This document shows positions 16,358 through 24,854 of a stretch of 47,549 nt of DNA, one piece after another. Source of the stretch: Victivallaceae bacterium (GTDB lineage Bacteria > Verrucomicrobiota > Lentisphaeria > Victivallales > Victivallaceae). The stretch is taken from the NCBI GenBank assembly GCA_028709805.1, contig JAQUTL010000021.1, positions 1 through 47,549 of the forward strand, written 5' to 3'. Position 1 is the stretch's first letter, and every line of letters starts with the position of its first letter. Both the position numbers and the translations under genes were made by a program. The notes below the pieces were generated by a model. It made no database searches and was not told the DNA's origin. It was given only the letters and a program-made list of their open reading frames with translations.

Positions 16358-18415
16358 ATGAAAAAAATGCTGGCGTTGCTGACGCTGGTTGCGGCGGTGT
16401 TCGCCGCATTCGGAGCGGACTTGGAAAATCGCGGCGGCGGCCGCAAAATCGCGGTGTCGGACACGCTGGCGGCGGCGGTGACGCCGGAGGCGCAGGTGGA
16501 GTTTGAATGGAAATGCGACTTCGATTTTCCGGTTCGCTACACCGCTTTTTCTTTTACCCGCAAGGGCGACAACCGGGAATTCTTCATTTTTTTCGGTGAC
16601 ACCAATGCCGTCACCTGGTTTCTGCCCGGCAAATGGTACACGGTTCGGCTGCCGCTGACCGGGCTGAAATCGCTGTCGAATGAAACGCTCAAACCCGGCG
16701 ACGAAGTGGCGTCGTGCAATTTCTGGATCGAAAACAACGAGGGGCATGAGGCGGCGATTGCGGTGCGCGGTCTGGCCGTCCGGCCGGAAGGCGGCGGCGA
16801 ACTCCGGCTGGACGCCGAGGCGGAGCCGATCCGGGTGTGGCCGCGCACCGATCCGATTCCGGTGAAGACGGGAAAACAGTTTATGTTTGTCGAGCTGCCG
16901 CCGCTGGCGGTGAATGACGGGTTCACGCTTGTTGTGTCCGGCTGCACCGTGCTCGGTTCGCCGCGCGGCTCGTTTCCGGCGCTGCCGCCGGATGAGTTGA
17001 CGGTTCATCCGGAAAAGATCAATTATAATTCCGCAAAAAATTGTGTGGAAATGTCTTTTCCTGCCGGAAAATATTCGGAAATGGCGCGAATCTGGGTGCC
17101 GTTGCTGGTGGATATGGGCTATGCGAAAGCCGAGCGGATGAATTTCAGCGTGGTCGGGGCGGACGGCGCGGTGGTCAGTGAGCGCTCGTTTCACGTCCGC
17201 AAGGCGGACACGCTCGGAGTGCATTTGAAAAAAGTGCCGGTGGCGGTCTGGTATTTCACCGGACTGGAGGAAAAATACGTCCCTGATTTTGTTGAACAGC
17301 TTGCTTTGTCGGGAGTTAATTCATTTTATGCGATGGACGGGGAACTGGTCGGCGGAGCACCGCAGGAGAGCGGGACGGTTCACGATTTCGCCATGACGCG
17401 CGGCTATACGGTTGGAACGGCTTTTTTCGCCTCGAAATTTATGGAGTTTACCAATGGTGCGTCGCTGGTAGAGATGCTGGACAATCCGGAATGGTTCAAG
17501 CGGCAGTTGCAGGATTATCTGCTTCATCTCAGCGGCGGCAAGGCGATGAATCTGGTGGTTTATGATGCGGAGACCGGCGCGATCAAGTCCGGCGACCGGG
17601 TGGTCGGAGATTTGTCCGATTACGGTTTCGGGCGTTTTCAGACTTATACCAGCTGTCAGCGGCAGTTTTTCCGCGAAGATTTGACCGGCGACGCCCGCGG
17701 CATGTGGATAACATTCAACTGCGCGGTAAGCAATCTTATGGCTCGGCTTTCCGGCGAAGCGGTGCGCGAACTGTGGCCGGACGCCAAGTTTATGGTCTAC
17801 TCCGGCTATGAGTACGACTATGGCAAAAAGCGGGACATGACCCGCGAGCGCTACGCGGTGGACTGGCGGACGATGGGCGATCAGAACATCGACTTCGCCG
17901 CCGCCGGGTATCAGGGGGCGATGGACGAAATATCCCACATGAACGCCGTGCTGGACGGCCGCGTGAAATTCATGCCGGCCGAAGCCTACATGTGGGGGTT
18001 CGATTCCAATCAGACCGGCAGCGTCTATTCCGGGCGCATGAAAATACGACTTGTCGAGGCGTGGCTTAATTCCGGAATGCACGGTCTGTCGATCTGGCAG
18101 GCGCATGTGCTTGATCCGTCTGCTCTTGAGGCGATCGCCGGATTCACGCGGTTTGCCGGCCGGGTCGAAGCGCTGGCCGGAGGCCGTGTCGAGCGCGGTC
18201 CGGCCGGGGTGTCTCCGGAAAAATACCGGCAGAATGTCTACATCCTGCGCAACGGCGGCCGTTGTGTGATGGCGGCGGTGAATCCGTCGGCGGAGCCGAT
18301 TCAGCTTGAAGTTGAACCGTTTACCGTTGAACCGGTCACGGTTCCGGCCTATGACACCGTTGTCGTCGAGTGCCCGGCGGACGCGTTTGAACTCTCTTCC
18401 CGGCCGACGATTTAA
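16358..18415 (+). CDS. Secreted protein of unknown family, possibly a glycoside hydrolase
   Basis: 685 residues starting with a signal peptide (MKKMLALLTLVAAVFAAFGA). GGAG lies six bases before the chosen ATG; the frame is open to 16304. Residues about 20-165 look like a beta-rich carbohydrate-binding-like domain (FDFPVRYTAFSFTRKGD, WYTVRLPL). About 165-285 is another beta domain. About 290-610 has the alternating pattern of a TIM barrel, with VYDAE (D403, E405) and FMPAEAYMWGF (E542), which would suit an acid/base and nucleophile about 137 residues apart. The end is a small beta domain. I do not recognise the family; the hydrolase idea is inference. The stop overlaps the convergent dehydrogenase gene by four bases. 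Confidence 0.6.
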   Translation: MKKMLALLTLVAAVFAAFGADLENRGGGRKIAVSDTLAAAVTPEAQVEFEWKCDFDFPVRYTAFSFTRKGDNREFFIFFGDTNAVTWFLPGKWYTVRLPLTGLKSLSNETLKPGDEVASCNFWIENNEGHEAAIAVRGLAVRPEGGGELRLDAEAEPIRVWPRTDPIPVKTGKQFMFVELPPLAVNDGFTLVVSGCTVLGSPRGSFPALPPDELTVHPEKINYNSAKNCVEMSFPAGKYSEMARIWVPLLVDMGYAKAERMNFSVVGADGAVVSERSFHVRKADTLGVHLKKVPVAVWYFTGLEEKYVPDFVEQLALSGVNSFYAMDGELVGGAPQESGTVHDFAMTRGYTVGTAFFASKFMEFTNGASLVEMLDNPEWFKRQLQDYLLHLSGGKAMNLVVYDAETGAIKSGDRVVGDLSDYGFGRFQTYTSCQRQFFREDLTGDARGMWITFNCAVSNLMARLSGEAVRELWPDAKFMVYSGYEYDYGKKRDMTRERYAVDWRTMGDQNIDFAAAGYQGAMDEISHMNAVLDGRVKFMPAEAYMWGFDSNQTGSVYSGRMKIRLVEAWLNSGMHGLSIWQAHVLDPSALEAIAGFTRFAGRVEALAGGRVERGPAGVSPEKYRQNVYILRNGGRCVMAAVNPSAEPIQLEVEPFTVEPVTVPAYDTVVVECPADAFELSSRPTI

Positions 18416-19428
18416 CCCCGCTGGCAGCGGAAGCAGACCGCGTTTTCCGGCGGCTTGCCGGCGAAGAAACTGGTGACGTTGTCCAGCGTTACTTTTACGA
18501 TATTGCTCATCGCCTCACGGGTGAAGAACGCCTGATGGGAGGTGACCAGCACGTTCGGAAAAGTCATCAGGCGGGCCAGCACGTCGTCATCCACGCCGGA
18601 GCCGGAGAGGTCCTCGAAAAAGATGTCGCCCTCCTCTTCGTAAACATCAAGTGCGGCGCCGCCGAGTTTGCGGCTTTTCAGGCCGGCGATCAGCGCCACG
18701 GTGTCGATCAGTTTTCCCCGGCTGGTGTTGATGATGTAGCAGCCCGGCTTCATGAGTTCGATGGCGCGGCGGTTGATCAGGTGCAGATTGTCGCGGGTGA
18801 GGGGACAGTGCAGTGAAATCACGTCGGAGCGGCGGTAAAGTTCGTCCAGACCGACATAGTTGAGATGCAGTTTTTCGGCGGCTTCGGCGTTCGGATACAG
18901 GTCATAGGCCAGAATGGTTACGCCGAATCCCTGAAGCAGTTCGGCGAAAACCTGCCCGATCTTGCCGGTTCCGACGATGCCGAATGTTTTGCCGCGCAGG
19001 TCGAATCCCAGAAAACCGTTGATTGAGAAGTTGCTGTCGCGCACCCGGTTGTAGGCCCGGTGGAGATTGCGGTTCAGCGTCAGCAGCATGGCCAGCGCGT
19101 ATTCGGCGACGGCGTAAGGAGAATAGCCGGGAACCCGGACCACGGTGATCCGGTCGAGCGCGGCTTTCAGCGCCACGTTGTTGAATCCGGCGCAACGCAT
19201 GGCGACAAGTTTTACGCCGAGTCCGGCCAGTTTGTCGATCACCGGTTCGGAGAGGTCGTCGTTGACGAAGGCGCATACCGCGTCGAATCCGGCGGCCATG
19301 GCGGCGGAATTGGCGGTGAGCCGGGTCTCGAAAAAAACTATTTCAAGACTGCCGTCGCGGTCGGCCTCCTCGAAAAAGGTCCGGTCGTAGGGTTTTGTGT
19401 CGTAAAAAGCCATTCGGATTTTTTTCAT
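18412..19428 (-). CDS. ldhA: D-lactate dehydrogenase-like 2-hydroxyacid dehydrogenase
   Basis: NAD-dependent D-2-hydroxyacid dehydrogenase, most like fermentative D-lactate dehydrogenase (pyruvate to D-lactate). There are 338 residues from ATG 19428, which has GAGGAG nine bases ahead. The longer frame to 19542 runs into the promoter and is not used. Seen are the nucleotide-binding GIVGTGKIG, SLHCPLT, NTSRGKLID and ALDVYEEE. LVTSHQAFFT carries the active-site His and is characteristic of LdhA rather than of glycerate or phosphoglycerate dehydrogenases. It has its own promoter and converges on the upstream gene. It fits a fermentative lifestyle. Confidence 0.85.
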   Translation of the reverse strand: MKKIRMAFYDTKPYDRTFFEEADRDGSLEIVFFETRLTANSAAMAAGFDAVCAFVNDDLSEPVIDKLAGLGVKLVAMRCAGFNNVALKAALDRITVVRVPGYSPYAVAEYALAMLLTLNRNLHRAYNRVRDSNFSINGFLGFDLRGKTFGIVGTGKIGQVFAELLQGFGVTILAYDLYPNAEAAEKLHLNYVGLDELYRRSDVISLHCPLTRDNLHLINRRAIELMKPGCYIINTSRGKLIDTVALIAGLKSRKLGGAALDVYEEEGDIFFEDLSGSGVDDDVLARLMTFPNVLVTSHQAFFTREAMSNIVKVTLDNVTSFFAGKPPENAVCFRCQRG

Positions 19429-19514
19429 GGGCCGTTTCTCCTCTGTTGCCGTTTGCCGCCGCCGGTGCCGGCCGGTTGTATTGTGTTGGGCGCATCTCCT
19501 CTTTTCGCGCCTAT

Positions 19515-19542
19515 AAAATAGCATTGCGCGGTAAAAAAACAA
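19515..19542 (-). promoter_or_regulatory. Promoter of the D-lactate dehydrogenase gene
   Basis: On the minus strand TTGTTT (19537-19542) and TATTTT (19515-19520) are 16 bases apart, with ATGC before the -10. It matches the hisE promoter at 22 of 28 positions counted by eye. The expected leader is about 80 bases. The remainder of the 19429-19744 gap holds only this promoter and the Pal terminators. Confidence 0.6.
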
Positions 19543-19629
19543 ATGTCCGCGCCGCGTCCGCCGAATAAAATATATTTACCATTTTTGCGGTGGATTGTCC
19601 CGGTGTCCGGCACCCGGCATGAGCACAAC

Positions 19630-19664
19630 AAAAAATCCCGCATCCACTTGCGGGGACGCGGGAT
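19630..19664 (-). terminator. Pal terminator, distal copy
   Basis: On the minus strand ATCCCGCGTCC pairs with GGATGCGGGAT (one G-T pair) around an eight-base loop and is followed by six T. It is the second copy met by RNA polymerase after pal. Confidence 0.85.
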
Positions 19665-19676
19665 CCATGAGATCAG

Positions 19677-19711
19677 AAAAAAATCCCGCATCCACTTGCG
19701 GGGACGCGGGA
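19677..19711 (-). terminator. Pal terminator, proximal copy
   Basis: The same hairpin as the distal copy, 34 bases after the pal stop and followed by seven T. One base change removes the outermost pair of the stem; the rest is intact. Confidence 0.85.
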
Positions 19712-19744
19712 CCGATGAGATCAGACTGTCGATGTCCGGCCGGA

Positions 19745-20350
19745 TTATTTCATCTTGGCCGGCAGCAGCATGGCGCGGCGGTTGAGTGCGCGCGATTCGT
19801 TGTCGGTGCCGTTGGCGGCCGGGCGATCCTCGCCGTAGCTGATGGTCTGGATGCGCTCGGAGCCGAGGCCGTTGGCGCCGAAAGCGTTCATTGTGCTGAT
19901 CGCGCGGCGTTCGCCCAGTGCGCGGTTGTACTCGTTGGTGCCGACGTCATCGGTATGACCTTCGATGATGAGCCCGAGTTCCGGATAGTTGGCCATATAG
20001 GTGGCGACCTGCTGGATCTTCTCCATCTCGGAAGCCTTGACTTCATCCTTGTCGAAGTCGAAGTAGATTACGGGGAAGTCCACGCCTTCGACCACGGTCC
20101 AGCCGTTGAGGCTGTCGCCGCCGACCGAGCCTTCGCCGGCGCCGGCGCCGAAGCCCTGTTCGTCGAGTCCGCTGGTGGCGTCAAGCCCGGTGACTCCGCC
20201 CTGGGCGCCCTTGCCCCACGCGGTCGGCTCTCCGGACGCGGCCGGGACGCTGAATTCTTTGTTTTCCGGCACGCTGTTGTCAACACAGCCGGTCATCACC
20301 ACCATCGCCGCGATCGCGGCGATACCCGCAAACCAACCCTTCAAAACCAT
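19745..20350 (-). CDS. pal: Peptidoglycan-associated lipoprotein (Pal/OmpA family)
   Basis: 201-residue outer-membrane lipoprotein that ties the outer membrane to peptidoglycan. A signal peptide ends in VVMTGC, with the lipid-bearing C22. Next comes a Gly/Ser-rich linker (about 25-85) and an OmpA C-terminal domain (about 90-200): YFDFDKDEVK, IIEGHTDDVGTNEYNRALGERRA and SRALNRRAML include the usual peptidoglycan-binding Asp and Arg. GGAGGG precedes the ATG by a few bases. The usual tol genes are not next to it. It is divergent from ilvE and is followed by two tandem terminators. Confidence 0.9.
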   Translation of the reverse strand: MVLKGWFAGIAAIAAMVVMTGCVDNSVPENKEFSVPAASGEPTAWGKGAQGGVTGLDATSGLDEQGFGAGAGEGSVGGDSLNGWTVVEGVDFPVIYFDFDKDEVKASEMEKIQQVATYMANYPELGLIIEGHTDDVGTNEYNRALGERRAISTMNAFGANGLGSERIQTISYGEDRPAANGTDNESRALNRRAMLLPAKMK

Positions 20351-20505
20351 TGTTCCCTCCTGGACCTTGATGAATTTCTGTTGTTTCGATCGTTTGCATA
20401 TTAATTTATATACCTATTATGGAAATGCAATTTGCAAATGCAAAAAAAACGTCTTTTTTTGATTATTTGAATAACGGAAAAAAATATGAAAAAAATTAAA
20501 ACGGG

Positions 20506-20533
20506 TTGATTATTCGGGATGTTATAGTATATT
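20506..20533 (+). promoter_or_regulatory. Promoter of ilvE
   Basis: TTGATT (20506-20511), 16 bases, then TATATT (20528-20533), about 33 bases before the ATG. The 20351-20565 gap between the divergent pal and ilvE genes is strongly AT-rich. For pal, a weaker TTGCAT and CATAAT pair 16 bases apart can be read on the minus strand. Confidence 0.5.
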
Positions 20534-20565
20534 TAAAAAAACATTGTTTAATGAGAGAGGTTGTT

Positions 20566-21576
20566 ATGGACAATAAGATCAATTGGGACGAGCTCGGATT
20601 CGGCTTCATGCCCGTCAAATCCAATATCCGCTTCAGCTATCGGGACGGAAAGTGGAGTGACCCCGTGCTTACTTCGAGTTATGACATCACGCTGAATGTG
20701 GCGGCAAACTGCCTGCACTACGGTCAGGCGATCTTCGAAGGCGGCAAGGCGTTCACCTGCTCCGACGGCCGGGTCTGCATTTTCCGGCCCGACGAAAACG
20801 CCAAGCGGCTCAATTCCTCCGCCCGCTATCTTCAGATGCCGGCGATTGACGAAAAGGCGTTTGTCGAAGCCGTCCGCGCCGTTGTGCGCGATAATATTGA
20901 ATTTGTTCCGCCCTACGGCACCGGCGGCGCGCTTTATATCCGTCCGGTGATGTTCGGAACTTCGCCGCAGATCGGCGTCAACGCCAGCAAGAACTATGAA
21001 CTGATTATCATGGTGGTTCCGGTCGGCGCCTATTATAAAGGCGGCATCAAGCCGGTGCGGGCCATGATCCCGACCGACCTCGACCGCGCGGCGCCGCACG
21101 GCACCGGCCATATCAAGGCCGCCGGAAATTACGCCGCCAGCCTCTATCCGAGCCGGCTGGCGCACGACATGGGCTGTTCGGTGGCGCTCTTCCTTGACCC
21201 GCGCGAACACAAGTATATCGACGAGTTCGGCACCAGCAATTTCATCGGCATCACCCGCGACGGCGTTTATGTTACGCCGAAGTCGCCGTCGGTGCTGCCC
21301 AGCATTACCAATAAATCGCTGTCGCAGGTGGCGGAAGACCTCGGCATCAAGGTTGAGCGCCGTCCGGTGGCGGTCACCGAGCTGGCCGACATGGCCGAGG
21401 TTGGCGCCTGCGGCACTGCGGTGGTCATCACTCCGGTCGGCGAGATCGTCTACGGCGACAAGGTCTTCAAATACGGCGACACCATCGGCCCGGTGCTTCA
21501 GAAGCTTTACGACGCTTTGGTCGGAATTCAGCACGGGACCCGTCCGGACATTCATCACTGGTTGTTCGAGGCATAG
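20566..21576 (+). CDS. ilvE: Branched-chain amino acid aminotransferase
   Basis: PLP enzyme that interconverts leucine, isoleucine and valine with their 2-oxo acids. There are 336 residues from ATG 20566, preceded by GAGAGG at five bases; the frame stays open to 20506 but that lies in the promoter. Fold-type IV features are present: NCLHYGQAIFEGGKAF, the arginine-rich RPDENAKRL, the PLP lysine K184 in HIKAAGNYAAS, and the phosphate-binding EFGTSNF. The length and sequence style are of the large-subunit BCAT class rather than the shorter E. coli form. It has its own promoter and a terminator downstream. Confidence 0.92.
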   Translation: MDNKINWDELGFGFMPVKSNIRFSYRDGKWSDPVLTSSYDITLNVAANCLHYGQAIFEGGKAFTCSDGRVCIFRPDENAKRLNSSARYLQMPAIDEKAFVEAVRAVVRDNIEFVPPYGTGGALYIRPVMFGTSPQIGVNASKNYELIIMVVPVGAYYKGGIKPVRAMIPTDLDRAAPHGTGHIKAAGNYAASLYPSRLAHDMGCSVALFLDPREHKYIDEFGTSNFIGITRDGVYVTPKSPSVLPSITNKSLSQVAEDLGIKVERRPVAVTELADMAEVGACGTAVVITPVGEIVYGDKVFKYGDTIGPVLQKLYDALVGIQHGTRPDIHHWLFEA

Positions 21577-21606
21577 CGTTCTTCCCGTTTTTGATTTTGT
21601 TTCAGC

Positions 21607-21644
21607 GAGAGCCGCGGGAAGAGTTACGGCTCTCGTATTTTTTT
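21607..21644 (+). terminator. Intrinsic terminator between ilvE and panC
   Basis: GAGAGCCG and CGGCTCTC form an eight-base stem with a 12-base loop, followed by GTA and seven T. The panC ribosome site (21654-21659) begins only ten bases later, leaving no room for a separate panC promoter after the T-run. The element may partly attenuate rather than fully stop transcription. Confidence 0.8.
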
Positions 21645-21669
21645 AAGTAAGTTAAGGAGCACATCGGTC

Positions 21670-22506
21670 ATGGAGATAATCAGAACAAGCTCGGAGATGC
21701 AGAAGCGGGCGCTGGAACTGCGCGCCGCCGGTAAGAAGATTGTGTTGGTGCCGACGATGGGATTTCTGCATGCCGGCCATGCGTCGCTGATTGACATTGC
21801 CCGGCGTGAGGGCGGCGTGGTGGCGGTTTCGATTTTTGTCAATCCGACCCAGTTCGGGCCGAACGAGGATCTCGACAAATATCCGCGCGATTTTAAACAT
21901 GACTGCGAACTTTGCGCCGAACACGGCGCCGACATCGTTTTTGCGCCGGAACCGGCGGAAATATACAGTCCCGGCCATTCGACCTGGGTGGTGGAGGAAA
22001 AACTGTCCAAAGGACTTTGCGGACGCACCCGTCCGATTCATTTTCGCGGCGTGGCCACTGTGGTGACCAAGCTGTTCAATCTCACTCAGGCCACGGTTGC
22101 GGTGTTCGGCCGCAAAGATGCGCAGCAGGCGTTGATAATCAAGCGCATGGTGCGTGATCTGAACATGCCGGTCCGCATTGTCGTTGCACCGCTGGTGCGG
22201 GACGCCGACAAGGTGGCGTTGAGTTCGCGCAACCGTTATCTCTCGGAAAGCGAGCGGATCGCGGCGCGTTCGATCAGCCGTGCGCTGCTGGCGGCGGAGC
22301 CGACGCTGCGTCCGGAAACCGCGGCGGACGCCGTGGCAACGGTGCGCGCCGCGATTGAGGCGGCCGGTGGAAAAATTGATTATGTCGAGGCGCTTTCGGC
22401 CGACACGCTTGATCCGGTTACCGCCGGGTCGCGGTCGATTCTGCTGGCGGTGGCGGCCTGGTTCGGGCCGACCCGTCTGATCGATAATGTTTTAGTGGAG
22501 TTCTGA
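21670..22506 (+). CDS. panC: Pantothenate synthetase
   Basis: Joins pantoate and beta-alanine using ATP, the last step of pantothenate (vitamin B5) synthesis. 278 residues, the normal length. The nucleotidyltransferase motif is PTMGFLHAGHASL (H34 and H37 of the HxGH box). NPTQFGPNEDLDKYPR, GRTRPIHFRGVATVV, FGRKDAQQ and the KMSKS-like LSSRNRYLS are also present. AAGGAG lies ten bases ahead of the ATG. It ends three bases before hisD, so the two are co-transcribed although from different pathways. panB and panD are not in this window. Confidence 0.95.
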   Translation: MEIIRTSSEMQKRALELRAAGKKIVLVPTMGFLHAGHASLIDIARREGGVVAVSIFVNPTQFGPNEDLDKYPRDFKHDCELCAEHGADIVFAPEPAEIYSPGHSTWVVEEKLSKGLCGRTRPIHFRGVATVVTKLFNLTQATVAVFGRKDAQQALIIKRMVRDLNMPVRIVVAPLVRDADKVALSSRNRYLSESERIAARSISRALLAAEPTLRPETAADAVATVRAAIEAAGGKIDYVEALSADTLDPVTAGSRSILLAVAAWFGPTRLIDNVLVEF

Positions 22507-22509
22507 AAA

Positions 22510-23799
22510 ATGATTTTTCTTGACTGTCAGGCCGATGGGTTTGACGACAAAATAAAAGCGCTGTGCCGCCGTCCCGGTTATCCGCCGGAGATTGAGGCCT
22601 CGGTTCGCGGCATCATCGAAGGTGTTGCGGCGGAGGGCGACGCTGCTTTGGTGCGCTACGCCGCGGAGTTTGACCATGTCCGGCTTACTCCGGACCGCTT
22701 CCGGGTGACCGGGGACGAACTCGCCGCCGCCGGACGCAAACTTGCCGCCGCCGACCGGCGGGCAATCCGTTTTGCGTTGAAGAATGTAATGGACTTTTCC
22801 CGGCAGCGCATTCCCAGGAAATGGAGCTATTCGCCGCGTCCGGGAGTCCGGCTCGGTGAAAAATTCGAGCCGCTGGACCGGGTGGGCGTGTATATTCCCG
22901 GCGGTACCGCGCCGCTGGTCTCCACCGTCATCCACACCGCCGGCATCGCCCGGGCGGCCGGCGTGCGCGAGATCGTGGCGGTTACGCCGCCGGATCGTGA
23001 AGGCAATGTGCATCCCGCGGTGCTTTACGCGATGAAGCAGGCGGGTGTTACCGAGATTTACCGTCTTGGCGGCGTCTACGGCGTGGCGGCGATGGCATAC
23101 GGCACACAAAGCGTGGCGCCGGTGGAAAAGATCGTCGGCCCCGGCAACGCCTATGTGACCGCCGCCAAAAAGCTGGTTTACGGCAAGGTGGCGATTGACA
23201 TGATCGCCGGTCCGTCGGAAATATTGATTGTGGCCGACGATTCCGCGCCGGTTGAACTGATCGCCGCCGACGTGCTGAGTCAGGCGGAACACGGTTCCGG
23301 TCTTGAGCAGGCGGTGGTGATCTCCGATTCCGCCGAACTGCTGCATGCGGTGGAACAGGCGGTCGAGCGACGCAAGGCGCGGCTGCCGCGTCTTGCCACG
23401 GTCAACCGGGTGCTGGAACGCGGCGCCTTTCTTATCCATGTCCGCAATCTCGAACAGGCGGCGGAGGTCGCCGGAGACTACGCGCCGGAACACCTTGAGC
23501 TGATGTGCCGGGCGCCGCAGAAACTGGTCGGAAAGATCAAGGCGGCCGGAGCAATATTTATTGGCCCGTGGACGCCGGAGCCGGTCGGCGATTTCTGCGC
23601 CGGCCCCAGCCATGTGCTGCCGACCGGCGGAAGCGCGCGTTTTTTCAGCGGCCTTACGGTTGACGGATTCTTCCGGCGCACGAGTTTGGTGCATTATACC
23701 GAAGCCGCCATCCGGCGCGAGGTCGAGACCATCGAGCGGATCGCCGGAATGGAGGGGCTTGCCGCACATGGACAGAGCGGCAGCGTAAGAAGAAAATGA
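22510..23799 (+). CDS. hisD: Histidinol dehydrogenase
   Basis: Zinc enzyme making the last two oxidations of histidine synthesis (histidinol to histidine, with NAD). 429 residues, the standard size. Visible are VGVYIPGGTAPL, IDMIAGPSEILIVAD, AEHGSG (E260-H261, zinc region) and the catalytic Glu-His pair E327-H328 in APEHLEL. GGAG is nine bases before the ATG. It is separated from hisE-hisG by about 11 kb, so the his genes are scattered here. It follows panC directly and is followed by a LacI-type regulator after 19 bases. Confidence 0.95.
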   Translation: MIFLDCQADGFDDKIKALCRRPGYPPEIEASVRGIIEGVAAEGDAALVRYAAEFDHVRLTPDRFRVTGDELAAAGRKLAAADRRAIRFALKNVMDFSRQRIPRKWSYSPRPGVRLGEKFEPLDRVGVYIPGGTAPLVSTVIHTAGIARAAGVREIVAVTPPDREGNVHPAVLYAMKQAGVTEIYRLGGVYGVAAMAYGTQSVAPVEKIVGPGNAYVTAAKKLVYGKVAIDMIAGPSEILIVADDSAPVELIAADVLSQAEHGSGLEQAVVISDSAELLHAVEQAVERRKARLPRLATVNRVLERGAFLIHVRNLEQAAEVAGDYAPEHLELMCRAPQKLVGKIKAAGAIFIGPWTPEPVGDFCAGPSHVLPTGGSARFFSGLTVDGFFRRTSLVHYTEAAIRREVETIERIAGMEGLAAHGQSGSVRRK

Positions 23800-23818
23800 A
23801 ATCATAAGGAGCAGACGA

Positions 23819-24799
23819 ATGGTAACGATCAAAAAAATCGCTCAGGAGCTTAATCTTTCTCCGGCGACGGTGAGTCTGGCGCTGAACGGTTCGCCGCTGG
23901 TGGCCGCCAAGACCAGAGAGCGGGTGAAGGCGGTGGCGGATCGTCTTGATTATGTGCCGAACAATTTCGGCCGCGGTCTGCAAAGCCGTCAGAGCCGGCT
24001 GATCGGCTATATCTGCTCCTCCGTCCGCAACTCGTTCAACGGCGAGGTGATCGAAGCGGCCGGCCGCACCGCCGCCGAAAACGATTACGGTGTGCTGATC
24101 GGCGTGGCCGGCGGCCAATGCGAGTATTTCGATCAGGAACTTCAGCTTTTCTTGGAAAAGCATGTCGACGGCATACTGCTGACGATGGACTGGGTGTTCG
24201 ACGGCAAAAAGTTTTCCGAATTCATCCGCAAGGTGACACAGCGGGGCATCCCGGTGATTCTGGTGGCGACCGATGCGGTGGATTGTCCGTTCCCGGTTGT
24301 CAATACCGACAATTTCCGCGGCGGCTATCTTGCCTGCGAGCATCTGGCCAAGCTGGGTCATCGCAAGCTGTGCTATTCGACCGACAGCGCTCCGCAGCAT
24401 CGCGCCGACGGGTATATCGCGGCGGCCAAAGATTATGGCGTCGAGTTGGTCAGCTATCCATATTGGAGCGAGCTTATCGACGGAATTGTCCACGACCGCG
24501 GTTTTACCGGAGTTCTCTGCAACAGCGACTATTCCGGAATCGACATGCTGTCCATGCTGCGCCGGCTCGGATACCGCATTCCGGCCGATATCTCGGTGAT
24601 GGGGTTTGACGATGTGTGGTACGCCGCACATCCCGAGTTCAATCTGTCCACGGTCGCGCAGCAGCGCGGCGAACTCGGACGGCTGGCGATGGATAGTCTG
24701 CTGCGGTCGATCAAGACCGAGGCTGCGCTGCCGCCGGTTCAACTGGTTGAACCGCGGCTTGTGGTGCGCGACAGCACCGGAGCGGCCATCGCCCGTTAA
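23819..24799 (+). CDS. LacI-family transcriptional regulator
   Basis: 326 residues. The N-terminal helix-turn-helix (TIKKIAQELNLSPATVSLALNG, residues 3-24) and hinge helix (NNFGRGLQSRQS) are typical of LacI/GalR. The rest is the two-lobed periplasmic-binding-protein-like effector domain, including FPVVNTDNFRGGYLACEHLAKLGHRK and SVMGFDDVWYA. The effector is probably a sugar or sugar derivative, but no residue identifies it. It lies 19 bases after hisD and 55 before a Gfo/Idh/MocA-like gene, which it may control. Whether it shares the panC-hisD transcript is not clear. Confidence 0.9.
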   Translation: MVTIKKIAQELNLSPATVSLALNGSPLVAAKTRERVKAVADRLDYVPNNFGRGLQSRQSRLIGYICSSVRNSFNGEVIEAAGRTAAENDYGVLIGVAGGQCEYFDQELQLFLEKHVDGILLTMDWVFDGKKFSEFIRKVTQRGIPVILVATDAVDCPFPVVNTDNFRGGYLACEHLAKLGHRKLCYSTDSAPQHRADGYIAAAKDYGVELVSYPYWSELIDGIVHDRGFTGVLCNSDYSGIDMLSMLRRLGYRIPADISVMGFDDVWYAAHPEFNLSTVAQQRGELGRLAMDSLLRSIKTEAALPPVQLVEPRLVVRDSTGAAIAR

Positions 24800-24854
24800 A
24801 AAATAAAAAACGGTGTTTTGTGAAAGACACACCATAAATATTAAGGAGAATGGC

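Larger units (their letters stand above)
19630..19724. repeat. Tandem duplication of a 47-bp terminator element
   Basis: Copy one is 19630-19676 and copy two 19678-19724. They match at 45 of 47 positions, with one extra A between them. Each copy has a full terminator hairpin plus the ATGAGATCAG flank. The high identity implies recent duplication or continued gene conversion. Confidence 0.85.

Noticed and set aside
19630-19724. The tandem repeat considered as a small CRISPR array
   Set aside because: There are only two units with no spacer between them, and each folds into a terminator with a T-run on the strand of pal.
20548-21558. A 336-codon minus-strand frame over ilvE
   Set aside because: It is an exact shadow of a well-conserved aminotransferase gene, with no promoter or motif of its own.
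22492-23832. A 446-codon minus-strand frame over hisD
   Set aside because: It is antisense to histidinol dehydrogenase, whose catalytic residues are intact; the frame has no domain.
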